The position numbers and the translations under genes were made by a program. Shown here piece by piece: positions 10,485-22,079 of a stretch of 64,000 bases of DNA. Where the stretch lies: NCBI GenBank assembly GCA_947683425.1, contig CANTUQ010000106.1, forward strand, positions 3,806,001 through 3,870,000. The letters run 5' to 3'. The notes under the pieces were generated by a model, which saw only the letters and a list, made by a program, of their open reading frames with translations, was not told where the DNA came from and made no database searches. Position 1 is the stretch's first letter. Each line of letters begins with the position of its first letter. Source of the DNA: Excoecaria cochinchinensis (Eukaryota; Streptophyta; Magnoliopsida; Malpighiales; Euphorbiaceae).

Positions 10485-11963
10485 GTACAATATAAATTAA
10501 CTCAACATTTTGGTTAGATCCAATACGAAAAATGGAAACGGGAAAACACCGAATTAAATCGAAAAACATCAAACCAATTGAGAACCAGGTATTTTGCTAA
10601 TGCTATAACAAATCCCACAATAAAAGTAGAAACTTCATATTTCAAGCACACAAATTAAGAAAAGAGAGAGAAAAATAGATTGAACTCCATATTTAAAAAA
10701 GAGAGATCAAAAATTAAAAAGAAAAACAGATAAAATTACTTTAAGAAAGAAGAAAGAAGATTGATAAGGAAGTGAGGTGGAAAAGAAAGAAAGAACGGAA
10801 GAGATATGACTCAGAGAAGAAGAAGGATTTTAAAGGAGAGAGATAAAAAAATAATATATAAAAAAAGAGAGGTCCAATAGGAAAAAGAAAAGTGGTGGGT
10901 GGTAGAGTTTCCATGGAGTTATTATTATTTATTTTACATGACTGGGACATGTTGGTTTTGTATCACACGTGTTCAGTTCTCTACAGACAATTTAAAATTT
11001 GTGTTTATTAATTAGTTAATTAGATAATTTAAGTATTTATTCTGTCGTTTTTTGAGTTTAGATATTAATTTTTTGTTTATCCGGTCTTCCCTAACACTCT
11101 AGCAAAAGTTTTAGTTTATAAATGATACATTAATTGGTTTTTGAATAGAAAACCAATTGAATATAAAGTGTCCAATTTCAAATTCATGGTAAATAATTAA
11201 AACATATAAGAATATTATTGTCTAAAAAAGCTATCTCTCATACATTTCCACTTATATAGATAATATAGATATACAGAGATATAGATTCTTAAAAATTTAA
11301 TAATTTATATTATAAATAATAGTACCATATTAAAATTTTAATTCTAAAATAAATTAAGTTCTAGAACCTATTAATTATTAGATTCTAATTTAAATACTAT
11401 AAATAATTTTTTTCTAAGTCTTGTAAAGGATTCTAATTCTTGATAATTTAACAATTTGTTATTAAAGATTATAAGCTTATCTCTTCCACCAAACCCAAGC
11501 AATTTCAATCCTTTATCACTTTAATTAATTTTGATTTATGGAAATGATTTTTTTTTTTTTACGCATTTTGCTACTTGAATTATGTGGCTAAATATTTAAT
11601 CTCCCTCAAATTTGGATAAATTTTTTTAAAAAAAAAAAAGAATTTGAGGGATTGATAAATATAGGCTAATTAAGATTTATCCACGAATCACATGAAAGAA
11701 TTTTTAAATGTTATTTTGATTTTTATTTGAAAGTCTATGTTTGGGATGAAGCAGGGTAATTAACAAGTTATACAACCTCTCTCTCATTTTCTCCACAACC
11801 AAAACAAGCTCTTTGGTTATTTCTCTTCTTAATAAACAATCCTAAACAAGCTCTTAGAATTTAATTTATTAACATCATTACGTATTAAAAAGACAACCAA
11901 TTATACTCAGCAAATGTGCAAACTCGGCGGCTCATTTAGATTTAGATTATATATATTCATAGT
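10485..11963. other. AT-rich intergenic sequence without recognised genes
   Basis: No ORF with plausible composition. Long A- and T-runs, and a purine-rich stretch at 10,680-10,880. Confidence 0.6.
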
Positions 11964-13905
11964 AGGTTTTTTTTTTTTTCCTTTTGATGTAAAAACCAAA
12001 GCAATTTAGAAAATTGGTGACACAGTAAAAATAATTAGAAAAATAGAGTGTCAGAAAACGGCAACTTAGGTTGCCGTTTTCTATCAATGTGGATCCCACC
12101 ATAATTATACAGATTCAGGGGTCCAAGTGGGACCCGATTATTAGAAAACGACAACCTAAGTTATTGTTTTCTGACAAATATTTTTTTTTGGATTTTTACA
12201 GCATAAAACAGTGCCGTTTTGCGCCTTATCAGCAGACCCGGACTAACTTCGGTTTGAGCCTTGACCGAAGTCAGTCCGAGTGGGACCCGAATTAACAAAA
12301 AGCAATAACCTAGGTTATCTTTTGCTAATTGCGCCTTGGAAATCAGTCCATGTGAGACCCGAACTGACAGAAAACGGCAAACTAAGTTGGCGTTTTCTGA
12401 CTTTTTTTTAATTCCAGTCAAAGGCTGCAGCGCACAGATTTTACTGTGCGCTGTAGCCACAGCACAGCAAACCCATGCCTTGCAGAAGGCACGAGTCTGT
12501 GAAGTAAATTGTTATTTAAAAAAAAAATTGGCTTTAAAAAGCCAAACCACCTCTTTCATTTCCTTCATTTCATTGCAATTTGGAGGTTCTTTCTTTCTCA
12601 TTTTTCCTTATTGCTTCTTCCTTCATTTCCTTCACAATTTCAATATTTTACTTACTCATTCTCAATTTAATTCTTATATAATTAAGCCACTACCTTCTTA
12701 TTTTATTTAAGGTTAAACTAAATGTATTATTATGTTAATATAGTTAAAATCAAAATTTATTTGATGACTAACTTGATTTTCATTTTTAAATTGCAGGGAC
12801 TATTAGTTTTAAAATATAATTCTGATCAACATTTTAAAGGTAAGTTATTATTATTTTATTTATTTTAAAAAATAAAATTTATTTATGCAACTGTTATTAA
12901 ATTTCTCATGCGACTTTATTTAATTGATTTATAAAATTTTTTCACACTATGAAGCATATAATATATTTGAAAACATAATTGATAATTGATTTTTCTGTTA
13001 TTATGTTGGTTTTTACATTGATATTAAGAAATTTGATATTTACAGTCGATGCATGTATTTTAATTATTTGACGATAAATCAGTATGAAAATAGTTAATTA
13101 AATAAAATAATATATTATATATTAAATTGTGAAAACAAATAAATAAATAAAAGCTAAAATTAAAAAAATTTAGTTTTTATATAACATTTATTTATATAAA
13201 TTTCATATTATAGATGGTGAATACGTATTTAGCATCAAGAGCAATGATGTGGCAAAAGCAATTGTCAAAAGAAAATGGATAAGTAAAAGAATAAAATTGT
13301 GGAGTGGGAAGGAAACGAAAGTTGAAGGCAACAAAGAAAAGGAAATAAAAGCAAATGGCAAGGCTACACAGAAAATGGGGTTTGGCTTTTTTAAGTCAAA
13401 TTTGAGAAAAAAATATTTATTTCTATACAGACCTGTGCCTTCTGCAGGCACGGGCCTGGTGTGGCTGCAACGCACAATAAAATCTGTGCGCTACAGTCTT
13501 TGACTGAAATTAAAAAAAAAAAGTCAGAAAACGGCAACTTAGGTTGCCGTTTTCTATCAGTTCGGGTCCCATACGGACTGATTTTCAAGGCGTAAAACGG
13601 CACCATTTTGCACCTTATTAGAAAATGGTAACTTAGGTTGATGTTTTCTTTCGGTCCGGGTCTCACCCGAACTGACTTCGGTCACCGTTTTACGCTTTGA
13701 AAATAAAAAAAAAAATATTTGACAGAAAACGGCAACTTAAGTTGCTGTTTTCTGACAACCAGGTTCCATCCGGATCTCTGAATCTTTATAATTACGGTGG
13801 AATCTACACTGATAAAAAATGGCAACTTAAGTTTTTACTGTGTCACCAGTTTCCTAAATTCATGTTATTTTTACACAAAAAAAAAAAAAAAAAAGAAAAA
13901 CCTTC
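11964..13905. mobile_element. Foldback/Mutator-like element with long hairpin-rich inverted arms
   Basis: The left arm (about 11,964-12,680) and right arm (about 13,260-13,905) are inverted copies of one another. For example GGTGACACAGTAAAAA at about 12,016 reappears reversed as TTTTTACTGTGTCACC near 13,834, and the CTGTGCGCTGTAGCC segment near 12,445 reappears reversed near 13,480. Each arm contains several hairpin units with 13-bp stems AGAAAACGGCAAC / GTTGCCGTTTTCT. Flanks share TTCATA on both sides, compatible with an imperfect 8-9 bp target duplication. No transposase is encoded. Long arms plus a ~9 bp duplication fit a non-autonomous MULE or foldback element; which class is uncertain. 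Confidence 0.65.
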
Positions 13906-15731
13906 ATAACATCAGTTGAACACCTGGTTATGGATAACGATGCTACTGACCACAAATATCATATTTATTAAATAATTACGGACTTAACATCTGATTGGTA
14001 GTATATCATCTTAACACCTAAACAATCAGCCCTCTTGCATCAACCATAAGACAATACTTAATCTCAAGAAAAGGCGCATCAATCATATATATATATATAT
14101 ATATTCTAAAGAAATGAAAAGGAATATAAAGTTTAATTAGATCTCACAAATCTTGTTGAGTAGAAACCTTAATTATTAGGATTAATTTCATCCACATCAG
14201 TGTACTATTTTATTTTATAACTGAAAAGTCACAAATCAAAAGTTTTTAATAGGGAGGTACTTGAATTTAAAAAAATATTTCAAAAAATTCAATTTAATCA
14301 GATTTTGAAAGGGATACTATCGAAAATTCTTGTTAATATTTAATACCATCCTTCTCATCCAATTGTATAATATATCGACCACTATATTAGCTCGTCATTC
14401 TTATCAATCATCATATAAATGAATAAATGTCATGTGTAAAAATATTTTAAAAATTAAAAATTTATAAAAAATTATATATATATATATGACACCTGATATG
14501 ATATTAATTTCATGTGTGAGGCAAATGTAAAACATCTATTTGACCAAATCCATCACCTATCAACAAATCTATTATAATAGAAAATTGATTGAAGTTTTGA
14601 CATATTACTGTTAATATGATAATGCTGGAAAATACAAAACTTGAATCAGACTAGATTAACAAGTAGAATCGATCTGCCAGATATTAAAATATTATATTTA
14701 TAATATATAGTTATCAATATTAGGTGACAGAAAAACAATATATATATATATATAAATATATTCGAGGGGTGGGCTAGATCATATGACCTCACCCATATGT
14801 TGACCGCACTAAAAAAAATGCACAACTAAGAATAAAAGAATCTGTACAATTGTGAATTTGTCGGCTGCTTGCTTGTCAGACTAATCTCCAATTTGCTGCT
14901 AAATAAACAGTGCCTTTTGATTAATTTTACTATTATTTTCAATATGTTTTAGGGCTCTGCACATTCAATTCTAGCAAATTTTGGAGTCAATTTACTCGTA
15001 ACAAAAACCTATTACGTTTCGATATTGAATACAAAATCTCTTCATACTTTATTAATTTTTAATTTTATATTTTTATTTCAATTTATTTTTTCGATAATTA
15101 TATAAAATATTTATAAAATTACTTTAAAATACTATTATCAAGATTTTTTTCAATTTTATATTTTTATTTTAATTCATTTTTTTTAATTATGCAAAAAAAA
15201 TTATAAAATTACTTTAAAATATTATTAACAAGACTTTATGAATTATTTCAATTCATCTGATCAAAGTATTTTTTTAAAAATATTTTTTTAAGTTCAGATA
15301 TTTTTTTAAAATAATTTTATTTTATAATTTTTCAGTACGTGAATTACCCTCTGATGTAAAAAGATTCCAGCTGCTCTTGATCATTACAAAAACGTCTCGA
15401 ACAAAAAATTCAAATATGTCATGCCTAATGATTTGATTCTTTCTTCTTAAAAGAAAACTCAAAACTAGTAGGACATGAAACTAACATCGCAGAATTCTTT
15501 TCTATCAAAATTGAAAGTGGTGCAAGTGCAATTGACTTGAGTGGTCAACCCTTTTCTAAAAATGGAGGGCATGATCTCTTGTCTACACTATATACACTTT
15601 CGGTATTAGGTTTGGCTTTCAGTGTCCTAAACAATATTTCCATTGTGAACATATATAATTTCCTTCCAGACATTAACTTTACATGGAAATTTTGTTTTCA
15701 CAATTTCTTGTTCTTTATGTGAAGTATTTAA
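13906..15731. other. AT-rich intergenic sequence
   Basis: Mostly A+T with TA microsatellites near 14,086, 14,470 and 14,740. 15,050-15,250 contains a degenerate repeat of TTTTATATTTTTATTTCAATT-like sequence. No gene is supported. Confidence 0.6.
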
Positions 15732-15969
15732 TAATATCAAAACTGAATATGACTGGAAGTCGAATGATGTTTGTAAAATCAAATTAATTTCATACTCATG
15801 TTCACTACACAATATATAAAATATGTACAACATGATGAATGCCCTGATTCCCTCAATTACATCCCTAAAATACACCTGAAATATTAATCTAAAAAGGTAA
15901 GAATCACAATATTAGTTACAACAATGAATTACAAAATTATTTGACCACAAATGCCAGCTGCCGTTGACA
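15732..15969 (-). repeat. 3' LTR of the RE1-like element
   Basis: On the minus strand it begins TGTCAACGGCAGCTGG. It matches 20,196-20,471 with about 5% substitutions plus small indels. Confidence 0.88.
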
Positions 15970-15979
15970 TCCCCCCTCA
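15970..15979 (-). other. Polypurine tract of the RE1-like element
   Basis: On the minus strand TGAGGGGGGA directly precedes the TGTCAACGG start of the 3' LTR. Confidence 0.75.
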
Positions 15980-15982
15980 AAT

Positions 15983-18900
15983 TCATGCTGGTGAATCAAA
16001 CAACATCAATTTGTTAACAAAGAACTGATGCCGAGTAGAAGGAAGAGCTTTAGTGAAAATATCGGCAAGTTGTTGGTCTGTAGAAACATGAGGAAGAGAG
16101 ATAGTTGCGTTGTTAAAAGACTGATGGATGTAATGGCAATCTACTTTGATGTGTTTGGTTCGCTCATGGTAGACAGGATTGGCGATAATCTGAATAGCAC
16201 TTGTATTGTCAGCATGCAAAGGAGTAGGAACAGACTGAGAGTATCCCAACTCAGAGAGCAAACCAGGCAACCAAGCAATTTCTAAACAAGTGGAAGACAT
16301 AGCTCGATATTCGGCCTTTGTGGAAGACTTAGAGACTCTGTCTTGTTTCTTACATTTCCAGGAAATCAAAGCATCACCCAAGTACACACACCAACCAGTT
16401 GTAGAACGTCTTGTATCAGGACAGCCCGCCCAATCAGAATCACTATAGGCAACAAGATTAAGGGGGGAAGCTGTAGGAAAGAAAATTCCACGCTCAGGAG
16501 TGCCAAGAAGATAACGAATAATTCGTTTAACAGCTGCCATATGTAAGTGACGTGGCGAAGTCATAAATTGGCTCACCAAATTGACTGCAAAAGAGATATC
16601 CGGCCGAGTAATTGTCAAGTAAACTAAACTCCCGACAAGGCGCCTATATAGAGTTGGATTTGGAAGGAGATCACCTTCATCTTTTCTCAATTTGACATTA
16701 AGTTCCATGGGAGTATGAATAGGATCAGAATTTTGTAGACCAGCCAACTCAATAATGTCATTAATATACTGATGTTGATTAACAAATATGCCTTTGTTGC
16801 TGCGATGAATTTCTAGACCCAAAAAATAAGCAAGAGAGCTAAGATCTTTCATGTGAAATGTAGCATGAAGTGAGTCTTTTAGAGTCTGAATTTCACCAAT
16901 ATCAGTACCAGTAATTAAGATATCATCTACATAGACAAGTAAAGTGACAATACCCATAGATGTCTTCTGTAAAAACAATGAGGGATTATATTGACTTTTT
17001 ACAAAGGACAAGCAAAGAAGAGTTTGGCGAAATTTCTCAAACCAAGCACGAGGTGCTTGTTTCAGCCCGTATAAAGAGCGCATCAAGCGACAGACATCAG
17101 TGGTAGCAGTAGCCAAACCTGGAGGAGGTCCCCATGAAGAAATGCATTTTTGACATCCATTTGATGGATCACCCAATCTTGAGAAGCTGTAATAGCCGAA
17201 AGTGTTCGCACAGTTGTCATTTTTGCAACTGGAGCAAAAGTTTCATCATAATCAACCCCATATTCCTTACGATTTTCAAGAGCCACCAAGCGAGCCTTAC
17301 ATCGATCAAATGACCCATCAAATTTAAATTTTACAGAAAATACCCATTTGCAACCAATTGGAGTTATAGAAGCTGGACATGATACAATATCCCAAGTATC
17401 ATTAATCTATAAAGCATCAAGTTCCTCTTGAACAGCTTGTTGCCAACAATCATATTTCAGTGCTTCAAAATAAGATTTAGGAACAACAATAGAGGAAATG
17501 GTTGCAGATAAAGATTTATGGATTCCAAACCGTTTTGGGGAGTAGGCGTACCTGTCAGGAGGTTTGGAAGTGCGATTGGATCTCCTCAATGGTGGCGGTT
17601 CTAAGGCAGCAAGAGATGGAGGAGATGGCGCTGGAGCAGGGTGCAGTAAATCAGTGGCTGGAGCGGGTGGAAGAGTCCACGTTGGTGGAGGATCCTCTGG
17701 GTAGATCTCGTCCCTATTCCTTCTTGTGTAAACCATACTAGGCCAAAATCGAGTGGGAGGAGCTGAAGAACTACAAGGAGAAGAGGTGGACTCATTTGAA
17801 AAGCGGGCAAAAAAGAGTGGGCAGGAAGATCAAAGCCTATAGTACAAGAAGGGAAGAAATACTAGTTATCTAAAAAAATGACATTACGAGAGACTCTAAT
17901 TCTACCAGTGGAGGGATCAAAACACATGAAACCTTTTTGTTGAGGAGCATAGCCTAGAAAGGCGCATGTTACAGATTGTGGAGAGAGTTTATGTTGTTCA
18001 TGAGAAGGGAGAAAAATAAAGCAGACACAACCAAATGAGTGTAAATGAGTATAATTAGGTTGTTTACCATATAACAAAAAAATATGGTGTTTGGTGATCA
18101 ATTGTGGGTGAAGACGATTGATGAGATGAACAGCTGTAGTTAAAGCTTCAACCCAAAATTTTGAACGAACTGAAGAATGAATAAGTAAGGAACGCACCAT
18201 ATCAAGAAGATGGCGATTTTTTCTCTCAGCCATTCCATTTTGTTGAGGGGTATAAGGGCAAGTACGTTGAGAAATAATCGCTCTTTCTTGCAAAAATTCT
18301 TGGAAAGGTTTTGACATGTATTCGCCTCCAGAATCAGAATGAAAAATTTTAATGCTTTTAAAAAATTGATTTGCAATCAAAGCAAAACATTTTTGAAAAG
18401 CATCAAAAACTTCAGATTTAAGACGTAAAAAATATATCCAGGTAAAGCGACTATGATCATCGATAAAGGTTACAAAATATTTGTATTAGGCATGAGATAT
18501 AACACGAGAGATTCCTCAAACATCACCGTGAATTAAATCAAAACATTGAGAAGAATGAGTTTCACGAGAAGGGAAAGAGAGAGTTTTGCTTTTACCCAGT
18601 TTACAACTATAACAATCGGAGATAACATCTTGATAAGAAACTGTAGTTTTATTTCCTAACACCCCAGACTTTAACATGTAAGAGAGAATTATATCATTAG
18701 GATGGCCTAACTTAATATGCCATTGTTTGAAATCAGGATTAACAGAATTAGAAAGAAAAGAACACTCAAAGATAGGCTTGATTGGTCTCGTGATTTGAAG
18801 AGGAAAGAGTCTGCCCATTTTAGGTCCCTCCGCTATTGTCTTCTTTGACACCAGCTCTTGCACAATACAACCAGAAGGAGAAAAAACCACTTTGCAATTA

Positions 18901-20085
18901 TTCTCAACCATTTGTCCAACAGACAGTAAATTAGTAGATAATCCAAGAGCAATAAATGCATGTTTCAAAGATGGGAAAGAAGAGATATCACCAGTTGCAG
19001 TGATAGGAATAAGAGTATCATTAGTAGTCTCAATTTGCAAATCTCCATCATATTTTTTTGACATTAATAAGATGATCAACATAAGGAGTCATGTGATTTG
19101 AAGCTGCTGAATCAAAAAGCCAAAACCGAGAAAGAGATGTAATTTTACCAGTAAGACCCAAAACAGAAAGAGCTGATATAATCATTTGCTGAATATTCTC
19201 TTGAGTAATGGAAGGGGCTGGTTCAGTTGAAGATTCGGCTACAGAATTAATGGTTGAAGTTTGTAAGGCTCTTGGATTACGATTTTGTGGACGCTTCCTG
19301 CATTCTGAAATAATATGTCACTTGGTTTTGCAGTAGTTGCAAAATTTTTTAGAACATTGATTTGCAATATGACCAAACCCCTTGCAACTGTAACATTGAA
19401 TATTACTCAAATTTATAACTCTTTTCCCTTGAGCAGCATATGCTACATCAAGGACATTGGATTTCCCTTGTTGTTCCAAAGTGGCATGTGTCAAGTGGCG
19501 TTGCTCTTCCCCAAGAAGTTCATTTAAGCAGATGTCTAAGGATGGAGAAGGTGTCCGTAATAGCAAATTAGATCGGAAAGATTCAAATTCTAATCGGAGT
19601 TTCATCAAGGACTGATCCCGTTGACTTGTTTGATGAAGAAACTGAACAATTTCTAAAGAAGCAGCTGGAAGAGAAGCATAAACAATATTAGTATATTCAG
19701 TCCATAGAGTAATAAAACCTGTATAATAATCCTGAATTGATAGATTCCCTTGACTGTAATTGGAAATCTCATATTCCAATTGAAACCGTCGAGCTGAGCT
19801 ATTCTGATCATATACTTTCTTGAGGTAATCCCACATAGCTTTGGCTGTCTTATAAGGTCGCAGATTAACAACAATGGAGGGGTCCATAGTCTGCAACAAC
19901 CAGCTCTTTACACGAGCATCCTTGGCTGCCCATTCAGCAGCTTTAGTCCTATCCTCTAGCATAGTTTCTATACCATCAATGAAACCCCACGATTCTTTGC
20001 CTTGAACATAAATCTGAAATTGGAACTCCCAAGCAAAATAGTTCTTCCCTATGAACTTAATGCAAGCAATATCTGATTTTTCCAT
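15983..20085 (-). pseudogene. Decayed RE1-like Copia gag-pol
   Basis: Gag starts at ATG 20,085 (protein begins MEKSDIACIKF) and includes a zinc-knuckle region CYSCKGFGHIANQC followed by a second cysteine pair near 19,320. An in-frame TGA at 19,318-19,320 ends the first ORF. Protease-like sequence (FDSAASNHMT) follows near 19,110, with Ala where the canonical DSG motif has Gly. Further open pieces: integrase finger region (18,516-19,082), integrase core with PQQNGMAERKNR (17,862-18,380), linker (17,407-17,736), RT start with KNAFLHGD (17,083-17,289), RT with YVDDIL plus RNase H with SDSDWAGC (15,983-17,176). Pieces are joined only by crossing stops and frameshifts, so the gene is dead. Confidence 0.93.
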
Positions 20086-20182
20086 GAGGGCAAAGCAAGA
20101 AAATCCAAGAAGCTTTGAACCAAGAAAAAACAAGAAGAAAGCTCAAAAAAAAAAATAAAAAAATTAGCAAGAAACCCCAAGA

Positions 20183-20194
20183 GGCTCTGATACC
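20183..20194 (-). other. Primer-binding site of the RE1-like element
   Basis: On the minus strand GGTATCAGAGCC follows the 5' LTR, matching the complement of the initiator tRNA-Met 3' end. Confidence 0.8.
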
Positions 20195-20195
20195 G

Positions 20196-20471
20196 TATCA
20201 AAGCTAAATATGACTGGAAGTCGAATGATGTTTGTAAAATCAAATTAATTTCATATCTCTTGCTATGTTCACTTTACAATATATAGAATATGTACAACAT
20301 GATAAATGCCCTGATTTACTCAGTTACATCCCTAAAATACAGCTGAAATATTAATCTAAAAAGGTAAGAATCACAATATTTTTTTTTTTTTTGAGAAGGT
20401 AAGAATCACAATATTAGTTACAACAATGAATTACAAAATTATTTGACCACAAATGCCAGCTGCCGTTGACA
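20196..20471 (-). repeat. 5' LTR of the RE1-like element
   Basis: It is longer than its partner because the segment AAGGTAAGAATCACAATATT occurs twice (about 20,361 and 20,397), separated by a run of T and GAG. This is a local tandem duplication absent from the other LTR. Confidence 0.87.
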
Positions 20472-20476
20472 TTTAA

Positions 20477-21940
20477 TTTCATTACCAGTATGATAATTGA
20501 CTATTAATATATTATGCATGTTTACCATTAATAAACCTCTCTCTAGTTATATGAGTGTTTTTGAACCTTTTTACAGATTGATTGATTTATTTAGATTCAT
20601 TAATTGTCATGGAGGTCTGGTGCAACGTGCAGATTGTGGAGGCAGTGTCAGCAAGCACTGTTGGGGCAAAAACTCATCAAGTAAATAGACCTGTAAAATG
20701 GCTCTTTGGCGATGTCAAGTCGTTAAACAAGGTAGGCCATGTCTTGTCTTACCCAAACATCTCATGTGCTTTTTCTTTCTCTATTACAAATATATATAGG
20801 CCTTAGATTTTAATTAAAATAGAATTTTTTTTCTTTATATTCACTGTACATATGTACTAAACGAATTTGAATCCAATTTTAAATTAGTTAAAATTTTATA
20901 AATCATAAATCGATTATATTTTAAGTTATAAATGTAATTTAAATAGTTTAAATTTATATGACGATTATATCATTTTATGAATCAAATAGATCGAATAATA
21001 AATTAAATTTAAACCTCATTTTTATAAGTAAATTAAACCAAATTCATATATTAGATCAAAATTTACCTGCCATATAGTAAAATAACTAAACTACTATTCC
21101 AACAACTATTTTCCATGTATTATTGAACTAGGAAAAAGGAAAATATTAAAGCACAGTAAGATAAAAGGGTAACCATTTCTTATCCTAAAGTGGATGTTGA
21201 AATGATATGAAAAGGAAATGATAATTATCATTTGAGAAAGTTTGAACTCATCAAGAAATGATGTATTTCTAAGTGAGTTTAGTTAAATATTTACTATATC
21301 CTTATGGTAAATAACTAGAATTGCAAAATGCTCAAATCTAATTGAGTTTCATACTATTATAACTCTTTCATTTGTAGGTGCTTAAAGATATTTTTCTTTG
21401 AACATTTTGTCAGATAGCTATAGCTAGGTTGCCTTTTTCAAAAGAAAACATAATGCCATGGCTCCACATGCTCATGGCAGTTCTTGAAATATCTTAAAAT
21501 CTACACATTCACGAAACAATTCTAGTCATAGTTAATGAGAACAAACAAATAAACTAATTGATTGAACTTTTTAGTTACAATAATTAAAATTAAATAATTT
21601 TAATGTTCAGTAATTTTAGTGTTACAATCATAAAGTTAAAGCACATTTGGTGCAAATTACCCATTTCATTACAACCCATACCAACCCTCCAATGCTTTTC
21701 TTCCATCTAACTGCTAAAAGGAATATCCACCCATAATTATGTGAAGATATTAATGTTGGGGGTAAATTGAAAAGTGGAATAAATATTGGGGGGCAAGTTT
21801 ATAATTAACCCATAAAAGTATGAATTGAGAGTAGAATTTCGGATGGCACAGTTGGGAACGTGTAACATGGTGGGTGGTGGTGTGACTGATCACTAGGACA
21901 CTGAAGTAACACCACCTTACATACAACTCAAATGGATGTT
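20477..21940. other. Intergenic region upstream of the permease gene
   Basis: AT-rich with no firm gene. A 41-codon stretch from ATG 20,609 to about 20,731 has ordinary coding-like composition and ends at a GTAGGCC donor-like site, but I do not recognise it and it may be a gene remnant. Confidence 0.4.
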
Positions 21941-21950
21941 TGCTTCTGTC

Positions 21951-21960
21951 CTATATATAC
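21951..21960 (+). promoter_or_regulatory. Probable TATA box of the amino-acid permease gene
   Basis: CTATATATAC lies about 130 bp upstream of the ATG at 22,080 and is followed by a pyrimidine-rich leader. It is the best TATA candidate upstream of the coding region. Confidence 0.5.
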
Positions 21961-22079
21961 ATATTTGTAAAACCTCACTGTCCCATTCTTTCTCAAATAT
22001 ATATGTGTATATCCATCACTGTCCTTCTCTAACTAAAAATTTCTAAAACAATTTTCTTTTTTCCGTTCATCTGAAAACC

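Larger units (their letters stand above)
15732..20471 (-). mobile_element. RE1-like Ty1/Copia element, minus strand, decayed
   Basis: A 4.7 kb element with LTRs at both ends, a primer-binding site, a decayed gag-pol and a purine tract, all oriented on the minus strand. A 5-bp target duplication TTTAA flanks it (15,727-15,731 and 20,472-20,476). The LTRs differ by several substitutions and indels, so it is older than Copia element 1. The minus-strand left boundary is uncertain by a few bases because the two LTR ends differ (TATCAAAACTG versus TATCAAAGCTA). Confidence 0.93.

Noticed and set aside
12071..12710. ORFs inside the inverted-repeat element
   Set aside because: They follow the hairpin repeats and differ between arms; no transposase motif is visible.
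15537..15875. Small ORFs next to and inside the 3' LTR of the RE1-like element
   Set aside because: AT-rich, without similarity I recognise, and overlapping LTR sequence in the opposite frame.
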